DNA from: Ophiocordyceps camponoti-saundersi (nom. inval.)
Lineage: Eukaryota; Ascomycota; Sordariomycetes; Hypocreales; Ophiocordycipitaceae
Length of the DNA stretch: 64,000 nt
Assembly (NCBI GenBank): GCA_003339415.1
Contig: PDHQ01000149.1
Location: forward strand, 1-64,000
Reading direction: 5' to 3'
Shown: piece by piece, positions 33,948 to 45,004 of the stretch
Numbering within the stretch: the first letter of the stretch is position 1
Layout of the letters: each line of letters begins with the position of its first letter
The notes under the pieces: model-generated
Databases searched by the model: none
What the model was told of the DNA's origin: nothing
The model's input: only the letters and a program-made list of their open reading frames with translations
Program-made: the position numbers and the translations under genes

Positions 33948-36900
33948 ATGTCCACCCCTACCGAAGGGGGTTCCGTCAACGGACATTCGTCTCCCGAAGA
34001 TGCCATGAAGTCGTCCGCCTCTCCTGAGCGTGGCCATAGCCATACTCCTCTCCCCGACGCCCATTCATCACCCTCCATCGCTGAGGACCGAAATGGCGAG
34101 ACCTCGAGTCACTCGAATGAGCAACAAGCAATGTCGCCGAGTAACGAGGCTTCGAGCCGTGCCGACGCCTCGGACGATGCCGACTATGAGATGCAAGATG
34201 GTGTCCCCAACGACGACGTTGGCCAAGCTCGTGAGAGCTCCATTGACTCGCCTCGACCGCCGAAGCGTAAATCTCCTGTCGTCGAAGACGAATTCATTAA
34301 AGCAAACCCGACCTTGTACGGGTTACGACGAAGTGTAAGATAAGATCCCCACAAACCCACCAGCGTTCTACAAGCTACTGACACACATATCATGCAGACT
34401 CGAGCCAGAGAAGTACGCAAATTTGTAAGTCTCGATCCGCTCCCAGTTGTTGTAGCAGACCGTGTCGCTAAATGACTATCAGGTTGAGTCCGATGACTCC
34501 GTCACCGATGTAGAGCCTACAACACGTCGGCAGAACAAGCGCCGCCGAATCAACCAGTCACATCCTTGTAAGCGAAAAGCCCCGACTTCCTCGACTTCCC
34601 TCCCTGTCTCGGCTCACAAGACGACTTCAGCTTCGAAGAGGGGCACGCCTGCACTGCAGCAGTCTAGTAACAACGACTCCGACTCTGACTCCGATGTCTA
34701 TGGCGGAGCTCGAGCAAGAAGCCAGCAGAAGAAGGCGAGGTTGCAACGCGAGTCGCAGCCAGCTCTGGCTCTTGCCGAGAAGAGATGGTCCAACCGCCGT
34801 GCCGCTCAGCAAGTACAGCAGGGCGCTTATGAGGAGAGCGACTTTGAGGACGAGGAGGATCTCGAGCAAGCCGGTGCCTATTACGTCGCTGACTACGTCG
34901 ACGACTCTCCCTACGTTGAAAAGGTCGTTCGTCATCGGGTCAAGGACGGGCTGGACATGCAATACGACTCTAGCCGCCACGACTTTGAATACTTCATTAA
35001 ATGGCAAGGCAAGTCTCACATTCACGATACCTGGGAGACGATTGAAGAACTTCGCAATGTTCGTGGCTTTCGCAAGGTCGAAAATTACTTCCGCAAAGTC
35101 GTTGAGCAAGAACTCGACATTCGGTTTGGCGATGACGTGCCCCCTGAGAGCAAGGAGCAATTCTTTCTCGACCGAGAGAGGGTAGAGGAAGCTTTCGAGG
35201 ACTTCACCAAAGTTGAACGGGTCGTCGCCGTTCGTGACGGAGACGAAGAAACCGAGTACTTCGTCAAGTGGAAGGGCCTCACATACGAGGAATGTACCTG
35301 GGAGCGCGCCTCGGAAATCAGCGCCAGCTTCCAGGACAAAATCGACCAATACCTGAATCGGGCGTCCAGATCATGGCAGTCGGACCGCCGGGAGACCAGC
35401 CTGGAGACGCGCTCGAGAATGACCAAGCTGGAAAAGCAGCCCGACTACATCAAGGGCGGCGAACTTCGCCAGTTCCAACTGAAGGGCCTCAACTTTCTCT
35501 GCCTCAACTGGACGCGAGGCAACAACGTGATTCTCGCCGACGAGATGGGCCTGGGCAAAACTGTCCAGACGGTTTCTTTTCTCAGCTGGCTACGCAACGA
35601 ACGCCAACAAGAGGGCCCCTCCCTTGTAGTCGCGCCGCTCAGCGTCATTCCTGCCTGGTGCGATACTTTCAATACCTGGGCTCCCGATATGAACTACGTC
35701 GTCTATCTCGGCCCTGAGGAGTCACGAAACATCATTCGCGAGAACGAGCTCATGGAGGGAGGCAACCCTAAGAAGCCAAAGTTCAATGTGTTGGTGACTT
35801 CTTATGAGTTCATTCTTCTCGACTGGCAATTTCTTCAGTCTATCAAGTGGCAAGCCCTCGCTGTCGATGAGGCCCATCGTCTCAAGAACCGAGAGTCCCA
35901 GCTCTATTCGAGGCTTCTAGGCTTCGGCGTTCCGTGCAAGGTCTTGATCACGGGCACGCCGATTCAGAATAATCTGGCGGAGCTGTCGGCTCTTCTCGAC
36001 TTCCTGAACCCCGGAAAGGTCAACATCGACGAAGATCTTGACTCTCTTTCAGCTGTCGACGCCCAGGAGAAGCTTCAAGAGCTTCATACGGCCATCGCGC
36101 CCTACATCCTGCGGAGGACAAAAGAGACTGTAGAGTCAGATCTGCCTCCGAAGACGGAGAAGATCATTCGAGTCGAGCTATCCGACGTCCAGCTGGAGTA
36201 TTACAAGAACATCCTGACAAGAAATTATGCGGCTTTGTGTGACGCCACCGGTGGCCACAAGAACTCGCTACTCAACATCATGATGGAGTTGAAAAAAATC
36301 AGCAACCATCCGTACATGTTTCCGGGCGCAGAGGAGCGCGTGTTGGCTGGCAGCGTTCGTCGCGAAGATCAAATCAAAGGATTGATTGCAAGTAGCGGCA
36401 AGATGATGCTCCTGGACCAGCTCTTGTCGAAGCTGAAAAAGGACGACCACCGCGTGTTGATCTTTAGCCAGATGGTCAAGATGCTCGACATTCTTGGTGA
36501 CTACCTGTCTCTCAGAGGTTACAAGTTTCAACGACTGGACGGGACCATCGCAGCGGGCCCTCGCCGGATGGCGATCAACCACTTTAATGCCGAGGACAGC
36601 GACGACTTTTGCTTCCTTCTTTCCACGCGAGCCGGAGGTCTAGGCATCAATCTCATGACTGCCGACACTGTCATCATCTTCGATTCGGATTGGAACCCTC
36701 AGGCCGATCTACAGGCAATGGCCAGGGCTCACCGGATTGGCCAAAAAAGGCCTGTCAACATTTACCGTCTTGTCTCCAAAGAGACGGTCGAAGAGGAGGT
36801 GTTGGAACGGGCGCGAAACAAGCTTCTTCTCGAATACTTGACGATCCAAGCCGGTGTTACAGATGATGGCAAGGCGGCATTCCAGGAGAAGTTGAACATG

Positions 36901-39166
36901 AAGGGTCTCAAGACGGACGGTCCCTCGTCCTCGGAGGATATCCAGCTGGTGTTGAAGATGCGTTCTTCTAAGATGTTCGAATTGAGCGGTAACCAAGAGC
37001 GGCTTGAGCAGCTCGACATCGACTCGATCCTGGAAAACGCCGAGATCACCAAGACCAAGGTGGATGACAAAATGAACCTCAGCAGTGGCGGCATCGACTG
37101 GGATAATTTTATGCAGTTTACCGATGTCAAGGTGGACGACATCAACCTTGACTGGGATCAGATCATCCCTGCCGATAAGCTGGCGGAGATCAAGGCCGAG
37201 GAAGACAAGCGGCATCACGAGGAGTACGTCGCCAAAGTCGCGGCCGAGAGCGCGCCTCGGAGGGCGACGATGAAGAACCGTGGCAAAGAGAATGAGCGGG
37301 CGAATAGGCTCAAGAAACGGCAGCGGGAACAGCAGCAGGAAGAAGAAGAACAGCGGGCCCTCATGGCAGATCCAAAACGACCCCTCAGTGACAAAGAGCA
37401 GCGCAACCTCATCAAGGCCTACTTCCGATATGGGTCCATGGACGACCGCAGTGACGACATCATCCAAGAGGCCAAGCTGGCTGAGAGAGATCCCGAGTTT
37501 GTCAAGTCGGTGCTGAATGACTTCATCGAGGCTGCGAAGCAAGCTGTAGAGGACAACAACAACAGGATGGCCGAGGAGGAGAAGAAAATCGGCAGGCCGT
37601 TGACGAAGAAAGACAGGAAAGCAGTCTTGATCGACTTTGGGGAGTTGAAGAAGATCAACGCGGAGACGGCGATTGAGCGGCCTCAGCAGCTCCAGCTACT
37701 TCGACAGGCAATAAGGAGTCAATCGGACTGGAGATCGTTCCGACTACCCGACGCCACAAAGGGTGCAAACTACAGCTGCCCTTGGGGGGCCAGAGAAGAT
37801 GCGCTGCTCCTGGTCGGCATAGACAGGCATGGCTTTGGCGCTTGGGTTCAGATTCGAGACGATCCAATGCTGGAAATGGCGGACAAACTCTTTCTCGAGG
37901 AGCACAGAGTGGGGAAGAAGGAGGAACGATCCAAAGCCAACGACAGGCTCAAAGCCCCTGGCGCGGTGCATCTGGTTCGCCGGTCGGAATATCTCCTCTC
38001 GGTGTTGCAGTCAAAACACTCTAGTGATCGCGCGGCGCAGAAGGCCGTGGACAACCATCACCGAAACAACAAGAAGCACCACCTGGCTAATGGTCATCGG
38101 GGAAGTGGCACCGCCTCGCCGGCACCTCACGTGGCCAAGAAGAATCGTGATCGGGAGCGTGATCGAGAACGGGACTTGTCACATAACGAGCCCCTTCGAC
38201 CACGCAACCATCATCCCGATGACCGCGCTTCTTCTCGACTCGACTTTAAGCGAAAGCACGTCGGCTATGACGATGGCCGCAGCCCCAAGCATCGCCGCGC
38301 AGATGACGGGCGTCGTTTGAGCTCGCACGGAGACGACCGAGAGCGGATGGAGAAGCGGCGTCCCCGCGACGAAGATGAGCCACACCGCGATAGGCATCGA
38401 CACGACCGCCGGGACGATGACTATCGTCGCGACGACTACCGCCGGGACGACCACCGCCGGGACGATCACCGCCGGGATGACCATCGCCGGGACGACCACC
38501 GTCGGGATGACCATCGCCGAGACGACCACCGTCGAGATGACCATCGCCGAGACGACCACCGTCGAGATGACCATCGCCGAGACGACCGACGCCGAGACGA
38601 CCATCGTCGCGGCGACGATCGGCCCAGCAATCGGGACCGAGATCATCAAGAGGCCCGGCAGCAGGACGAGCGCAGATCCAATGCCGTTCGAAGGCTCGAT
38701 GAGCTTCGGCGCATAGGCGACAACAAGGATCAGCGGGACATGGACAACGACGCCATGATTTGGTTCCTGCTGAGGCCGGTGCGGGCAAACTTTGAAAGGA
38801 TACTGTCGACAACCAAGGAGGCAGTTAAGTCGAGCAAGGAGCGAGCGAACATCTTCGGCGATGAGTTGCTGGTTATTGGCCGCTTCCTCGACCGGAAGTT
38901 TCCCGAAAAGAGCGACCAGGAGATGAAAGATAACTTTTGGTGAGTGAGGCCATGTCAAAGTAAACGATGGCTTGGCGAACTGACTCGTTGTTTTTAGGAA
39001 CTTTTTGGCAGCGCTATGGCCGGTGGATGACACCAGCAAGAGAGTCACGGGACAGCGACTGAATAACATGTACCGCACATTGGACGCTCGCCAAAAACAA
39101 GCCGGAAAGGAGTCCAAATCGACCGGCTCTGGGCAGGCCAACGGTGGGACGAGCCGCAGGCCATGA
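33948..39166 (+). CDS. CHD1: Chromatin remodeler CHD1
   Basis: Four coding exons, 33948-34334, 34398-34424, 34483-38939 and 38998-39166, give 1,679 aa. Exon 2 is a 27-nt microexon (T-R-A-R-E-V-R-K-F) that completes the conserved N-P-x-L-Y-G-L-R-R-S-x-R segment. An acidic Ser-rich N-terminus is followed by tandem chromodomains (about 275-350 and 374-430; F-I-K-W-Q-G-K-S and F-V-K-W-K-G-L), a Snf2 ATPase with D-E-M-G-L-G-K-T (about 487) and D-E-A-H (about 599), the helicase C-terminal lobe ending with A-R-A-H-R-I-G-Q, and a SANT/SLIDE-type DNA-binding region (about 1100-1315). Near the end a 13-unit R-R-D-D-H repeat precedes the CHD1 helical C-terminal domain (about 1557-1660). CHD1 slides and spaces nucleosomes in transcribed genes. 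The ATPase motifs are intact. The unusual part is the Arg/Asp repeat tract. Confidence 0.95.
38425..38619 (+). repeat. 15-bp coding tandem repeat (RRDDH) in CHD1
   Basis: Thirteen contiguous 15-bp units encode R-R-D-D-H with variants R-R-D-D-Y (first), R-R-D-D-R (eleventh) and R-R-G-D-D (last). Units 38515-38544 and 38545-38574 form an exact 30-bp duplication, so the array also grows by dimers. Confidence 0.95.
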
Positions 39167-39900
39167 AGCGGAAGCAGTTCGGAGCCGCTAATTTCCAATT
39201 GGCAAATTTTCCGCATCGGCAGGTGTTTGGTACAAGGGGCTGGAAGATTATTGTTTTACGGCGTGGGCATTCGAGAGCACATACCCCCGATTTGCATGAG
39301 AGGTACGAAGGCTGAGAAAGAGAAGTTGTTTGGCATGGCAAAGGTCGTCCGAGCCGTGATGATGCGGAAAGACGACAGCGGCCAGCTCATCTTTCAAGCC
39401 ATTGCTATGTTCCTCTCCATTTCTGTTTCTCCTACATCTCCGTTTTTTTTTTCATCTCCAACTCTCTCTTTCTATGTGCGTGAGGCCTGCAACCGTCACG
39501 CTACGAAGGGCAGGGGATCGAAGCGTGTGGAGCTTAAAGATGTGCAGCGAAGCGATTAGGGATATAGAGGAGGTGTTCCGAGTTGAGTTGAGGAGATGTG
39601 GTGCAGCGGTTCAGGGGGGGGGGGGGGGGGAGAAGGAAGGGCATTCTATACCCGCTACTGTTTGTAGCCAGCCAGGCGGATGAGATACAAATAAGGAAGC
39701 TATCATGATATCGAAGAGACTCGCATGAGTTGTAGATGTGTCTTGTCTTTCAGCGTAACTACCGGTCATATGACCCCGTTTCCTGTTCCACACGTTCTAA
39801 GCCCTTCCACCACTAACGGCGTACATAAGCATCCGGGTATTCATGACCGAACCTTGGTTAGTGAAGGCAGGCACGGCGACTGGCACACGGTACGACATTC

Positions 39901-39937
<37 letters not shown>

Positions 39938-40186
39938 CGCCTCCCTCTCTCCTTCATCTGCTTCCTTCCCTGAGGTATGGGAAACTGAAAGTGTCTGACG
40001 AGGCTGCAGTGTTACGTCGCAGAAGCCAATCATTGGCTCATACTGCTGGACGAGGACATCAGCCTATGGCTGAAGAGAGAAGATGGCTGGTCTTACGGCA
40101 GACGTGCCCGCCATTTGTGGGAGGGCACTTCTTCCAACACTCGGCCGACCAGTGACTCTCATCAACCGTTGTACGCCAACTATCTG
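39167..40186. other. Intergenic region CHD1-NLR gene
   Basis: It holds the CHD1 3' end, a G17 run (39614-39630), a (CT)n tract (about 39902-39940) and the upstream region of the NLR gene. The frame of the NLR gene stays open upstream of its first ATG, back to at least about 40010, without a Met, so a missed 5' exon is possible. Confidence 0.55.
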
Positions 40187-43100
40187 ATGGAGCGATTCGG
40201 AGCAAAGCTTCGACGGTGGAAGCAGCGTCAGACAGGCAACAGGCCTGCCGAGACTTATCAGCAGCAGACGAGAGAAACCGACGTACAGGGTGATACACCG
40301 TGCCCCGAGGCAGATGTGCCCTCGATCCCTCCCCCGTTTCCCGACGGAGTCGAAATACTGCACGACTGCGACGATGCCACTGTGGACATTTGCTTCGTCC
40401 ACGGGCTGACTGGGAACCGACGCAGCACCTGGACCTCAAAGGGGCAATCCCAACCCTGGCCACAGACGCTGCTGCCATCCAAGCTCAACAAGACTCGCGT
40501 CCTGAGCTATGGCTACGATGCATATATCTTGCGGACGTCTGGAATATCAAAGAATGGGCTGGCTGACCATGCTAAGAATCTCCTCAATGACTTGACCGCC
40601 GATAGAGCGTCTTCGCGCGCGTCTTCTCGACCGCTCATCTTTGTCGCTCACAGCCTGGGTGGCCTCGTCTGCAAAGAAGCTCTTCTTCTATCACGAAACT
40701 ACCCCGAGCCGCATCTCCGAGGAGTTTTCAACTGTACCAAGGCCATTGCCTTCATGGGCACTCCTCACAGGGGATCTTGGATGGCCGATTGGGTCAGCAT
40801 CCCAGCCAAGTCTCTTGGAATTGTCATTTCTACCAATAAGATGCTGTTGGAAACTTTGAAGACGGACGATCAGTATCTTCAGTCTGTTCAAGATCGCTTC
40901 TGGTCCATGGTGCGGGAGCAGCATATGGCCAACCGACACCTCGATATTACGTGCTTCTTTGAAGAGCTGACCATGCCCGGGATCGGACGAGCCATCGTCT
41001 CCAAGGAGTCAGCAACTATTGAGGGATACAATGCGTTTAGCATTCACGCCAATCATAGCGATATGGTCAAATTTGGCTCCGCGGATGACAACGGTTTCAA
41101 AAGACTGCTTGGCGAGCTTATCAGATGGGAATCGCGAGAGTGTGAGAACTACTGAGCTTAGCATCTACGAATACAAGCTGATTCTCTGAAGCTGAATGCG
41201 TATCCAAGGCTGTGCCACAGCTGTCGCCCGCCAGTCTGGAATGCCTGAAGTCACTTGCTTTTCCAGAAATGTCAGGTCGGTCTCATGATATCAAGACCGC
41301 AGCCGATGGGACATGCGAGTGGTTATTTCAACACGAAGAGTACAAGAGCTGGGCGTTCTGTGACCGGGGCCTACTCTGGATTAAAGGGAAGCCTGGCTCT
41401 GGGAAATCGACGTTACTGCGACACGTCCTGAATGTCATGGAACACCAAGCCCAAGACGATGGCCGAGAGAGGTCACTCATTCTGTCATTCTTCTTTCATG
41501 GTCGTGGAAATGACCTCCAAAAGTCGCCGCTCGGACTCTTCCGGTCTCTCCTCCACCAGCTCGGCCACGTCTCTGATGCGTTGACAGATGTCGTGGCCAC
41601 TTTCGAACACCGGCACGCAACTTACGGTAATAAGTGGCAATGGCATCCGGGCGAACTGCAACGCTTCTTCAACTCTTCGCTTCTCAAGGCCCTGGAGAAT
41701 CACTCAGTTGTTCTACTCGTCGACGCGCTAGACGAATGTGGTGAAGAGAATGCAGTGCAGCTTATTGGCGATTTCAAAGCTATGCTGCGCCGGTACCTGG
41801 GCTCCAACAGGTTTCGTATCTGCTTTACCTGTCGACATTATCCGATTCTAAGTCTGGAAGAAATTCATGCTCCGGAAACAGGGTCGAGTTTCAAAGCAAG
41901 TGACTTTGAGCTATGCATCGATAATGAGAACAAGGACGATATCCGGACTTTGGTCCGTAACGAGCTCTCTTCACTCTCTGCGGGACCACTGTCCACGATC
42001 CCGGAATTGATCACCAACCGCGCCAATGGTATCTTCATGTGGGCGTTACTGATGGTAAAGCAAGTTCTACAACTTAATCGGAAAGGTGCCGCACCCAAGA
42101 AGATCGAGGCCGCTATCTATTCAGTCCCCCAAGAGCTTGACAAGCTATACCTCGAACTCATTTCAGAAGCGGCTCCCGAGTCTCGAGTGCTATTCAGATG
42201 GATCTCGTTTGCCACAGCGCCATTGTCGCTGGACGAGCTGCGATGGGCGATGCATATCGGGGCTGATTGTCAACACGACGCACTATCCAAATGCCAGCAG
42301 GCGGAAGATTTCATTTACGACAACGACAGGATGAAGCGGCAGGTTCAGACTCTCAGCTGCGGACTAGCCGAGGTTTCTCCTCTATGGGTCGTTCAGTTCA
42401 TTCATCAGTCCGTCAAGGACTTCTTCGTTACCACGTCGACGGGCCAACGGGTGTTGGACGGGACCACCACCACCCCAGACCTGGTAGTCCCAATGGCGCA
42501 CTCTCGACTTTCTAGACACTGCCTCCACTACTTGGAAATGAAGGAGATCCAAGAAATCAACGACCGCTGCCTGATTCAAGCAAGAACCGAATTCCCTTTC
42601 CTGACCTACACCGCGAAGTCATGGATGTTGCACTTGAAACAAAGCGATGATGAGCGGATCTATCAAGACGATCCGAGGCAATATTTCGTCTTGCCATCCA
42701 ACACTATCGTGGAACAATTGCTATTCCTCATGAACATGATGTCCGGCAAATATGATAAATATAGAATACAGTGTCTTTCGGACACTGTTCTACCGGATTC
42801 TCCGGGGGCTTGTCTATCGCACATCGTATCATACTATGGGGTGTTGGGAGCTTTGAAGGCCATCTATGGTGGTGTGGACCAAGCTGAAAGTAATATCGAC
42901 GCCCGAGACTACTGCGAGCGGACGCCGCTTTCGTGGGCCGCCGAAAATGGATGCGAAGCCATCGTACGTTTCCTCCTCGAGCGAGGCGCCCAGAGCAAAG
43001 CATCGGATGATACGGGCCGGACGCCATTTTTTTACGCCGCCAGTGCAGGGAACGAGGCTATCGTACGATTACTTTTCGAGCAAGGCGCCCAGATCGAGAC

Positions 43101-44172
43101 ATCAGATTGTTATGGTCAGACGCCGCTTATGAAAGCTGCTCAAAAGGGGAATACAGAGGTTGTCCGGTTCCTCCTTCAGCTAGGCGCCCAGGTCGAAGCA
43201 TCGAATACTTCTGGCCAGACGCCGCTTTCGATAGCCGCCGGGGAAGGGCACGAGGCTATCGTCAGGATCCTTCTCGAACGAGGTGCCCAGATCGAAGCAT
43301 CGGATAATGGGGGCCAGAGGCCGATATATTACGCCGCCAAGGCAGGAAAGGAGGCTATCGTCAGGATCCTTATCGAGCGAGGTGCCCAGCTCGAAGCATC
43401 GGATGATAAGGGCCGGACGCCAATTTTTCTCGCTCTCAGGACGGAGGTCATCTTACGGTTACTTCTCGAGCAAGGCGCCCAGATCCAGGTCAAGGATAAG
43501 TCTGGCTCGACGCCGCTATTTTACGCCGCTAGTTGGGGGTTAAAGGAGGGCGTACGACTACTTCTCGATTGGGGCGCCCAGATCGAGGCGGCAGATAGGT
43601 GTGGCCGGACGCCGCTTTCATGGGCCGCTAGTATGTTGAAAGAAGAGGTTGTACAACTTCTACTCGACCGAGGCGCTAAGATTGAGTCAGTGGACAAGGA
43701 TGGTCGGACGCCGCTATCGTGGGTTGCCTCCTGCGATGAGGAACACAACGTCGACTTCATGAGGGCCACTGTGGGACTGCTCTTCGATCGGGGTGCGCAG
43801 ATCGAGGCGGCGGATAGGTGCGGCCGGACGCCGCTTTCATGGGCCGCTTATGGGGTGAAGACAGAGGTCGTGCGACAACTTCTCGACCGAGGCGCTCAGA
43901 TCGAGTCAGTGGATAAAAATGGTCGGACGCCGCTATCGTGGGCGGCCTCCTGCAATAATCCATACTTCATCGGCTCTGCGAGAAATACTGTGAAACTGCT
44001 CCTCGATCAGGGTGCGCAGATCGAGGCGGCAGATAGGAACGGACGAACGCCACGTTGGTGGGCCTCCAAGAGGGGCAAAAGAGCCATCGCAGAGCTTCTA
44101 CAGTCACGGGGTGCTCAGACTCCCTCTCCGGATGTTCTCGACGACAGCGAAGACAGCGACGACAGCGACTGA
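40187..44172 (+). CDS. NLR-like receptor: alpha/beta hydrolase-NACHT-ankyrin
   Basis: Exons 40187-41141 and 41192-44172 give 1,311 aa. The 50-bp intron (GTGAGA..TGAAG) contains stops and its removal joins the two halves in frame. The N-terminal alpha/beta-hydrolase domain (about 55-310) has V-D-I-C-F-V-H-G-L-T-G-N and the nucleophile motif A-H-S-L-G-G. It resembles the SERAC1/SesB-type effector domains of fungal STAND proteins. A NACHT NTPase follows, with Walker A G-K-P-G-S-G-K-S-T (about 385) and Walker B V-L-L-V-D-A-L-D-E-C. The C-terminus has 12 ankyrin repeats (about 884-1295) and an acidic D-S-E-D-S-D-D-S-D tail. Such proteins act in fungal nonself recognition and programmed cell death, with ankyrin repeats as ligand sensor; the ligand is unknown. 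The start is the first Met; the true start may lie upstream. Reading it as two genes is less likely, since hydrolase and NACHT are a common fungal fusion. Confidence 0.85.
43581..44018 (+). repeat. 219-bp higher-order repeat in the ankyrin array
   Basis: The string GATCGAGGCGGC(A/G)GATAGG recurs at 43581, 43800 and 44019, exactly 219 bp apart. Each 219-bp unit encodes one 33-residue ankyrin repeat plus one of 40 residues with a seven-residue insertion, and the two units are highly similar at DNA level except within that insertion. Confidence 0.9.
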
Positions 44173-44650
44173 AGTCACATAAGCGACGACCATATATGTA
44201 CATCTACCTGGCCAGGTAAGAGTCAGAAAGATGGTGGCGAATAATTTGGTTCTTTTCAGTACGACTTGAGGCTGATGGGAGGAACTCTACGCATATTTAG
44301 CAACAAAAGCAGACAAACTTGAGAGTCTTTGAAGCCCGATATCTTGAACACTCATGACACAACAGATGGATAGCAGTCTTCTCGATTCCGTCTGTGGCCA
44401 ACGGTAGATCGGGACTGGATCCCACCTCGCAGGAACCGTTGAGGCGGAATCCTCCCCTCGAGACAGCTGGTTTGGCCGCGCCGTGCCGGACGTGGCACGT
44501 AAACGAGTCCGGGGAAGCCACTTTCCTGCCAGGGCACCGAGTGCTTAGATGCCGATGGAAGCTTGACAAGTACATCTGTAAGAGAAAGGTGTGAGAGACT
44601 GTTGAGGAGGAGTCCAGGTCAAGTGTAAGTGGATGAAGTGCTCTGGGATC

Positions 44651-44656
44651 CACGTG
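44651..44656. promoter_or_regulatory. CACGTG E-box upstream of HAL2
   Basis: CACGTG in the context TCCACGTGACT lies about 350 bp before the HAL2 start. In yeast this core is bound by Cbf1 at sulphur genes. A regulatory role here is inference. Confidence 0.35.
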
Positions 44657-44689
44657 ACTCTGCGGCAAGCTGTAGGCGGCTGACAGTGA

Positions 44690-44733
44690 GGCTATTTATA
44701 TGCATATTTGCGGCTATTTATATGCATATTTGC
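44690..44733. repeat. Two exact 22-bp direct repeats upstream of HAL2
   Basis: GGCTATTTATATGCATATTTGC occurs at 44690-44711 and again immediately at 44712-44733. Each copy contains the palindrome ATATGCATAT. Half-copies (AGATATCTACATATCTACATATA) follow. Confidence 0.85.
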
Positions 44734-45004
44734 AGATATCTACATATCTACATATACTGTCACACGATCGTTATATAAGCGGAAATAACCAGTGCACCTC
44801 TCGAGGCGCGTTCTCATTTTGGCCTATTTGGCACGGGGTAATCAAGCTGGCTCTGTTTCCTAACATATACCCTTTACTTGCATGGGAATCACATCACCTC
44901 TCTACCTAGTTCACCTTCACCCACCACTAAGAAGCTTCTCATCCTTCACCCTCCCGAAGCACCTTCTTCGCCCAACAAACCCTACTCAACTCAACTCAAC
45001 CAAC

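Larger units (their letters stand above)
44173..45004. other. Intergenic region NLR gene-HAL2
   Basis: About 830 bp. The distal part has no recognisable gene. The HAL2-proximal part has CACGTG, a 22-bp direct repeat and a CT-rich leader with CAACTCAACTCAAC just before the start. Confidence 0.6.

Noticed and set aside
38179..39216. 345-codon antisense frame across the CHD1 3' end
   Set aside because: It is the mirror of the R-R-D-D-H repeat (Val/Ile/Ala-rich) and of conserved CHD1 coding sequence.
41142..41191. Hydrolase and NACHT parts as two separate genes
   Set aside because: The 50-bp gap has a consensus donor and acceptor whose removal joins frames exactly, and the hydrolase-NACHT fusion is a known fungal architecture.
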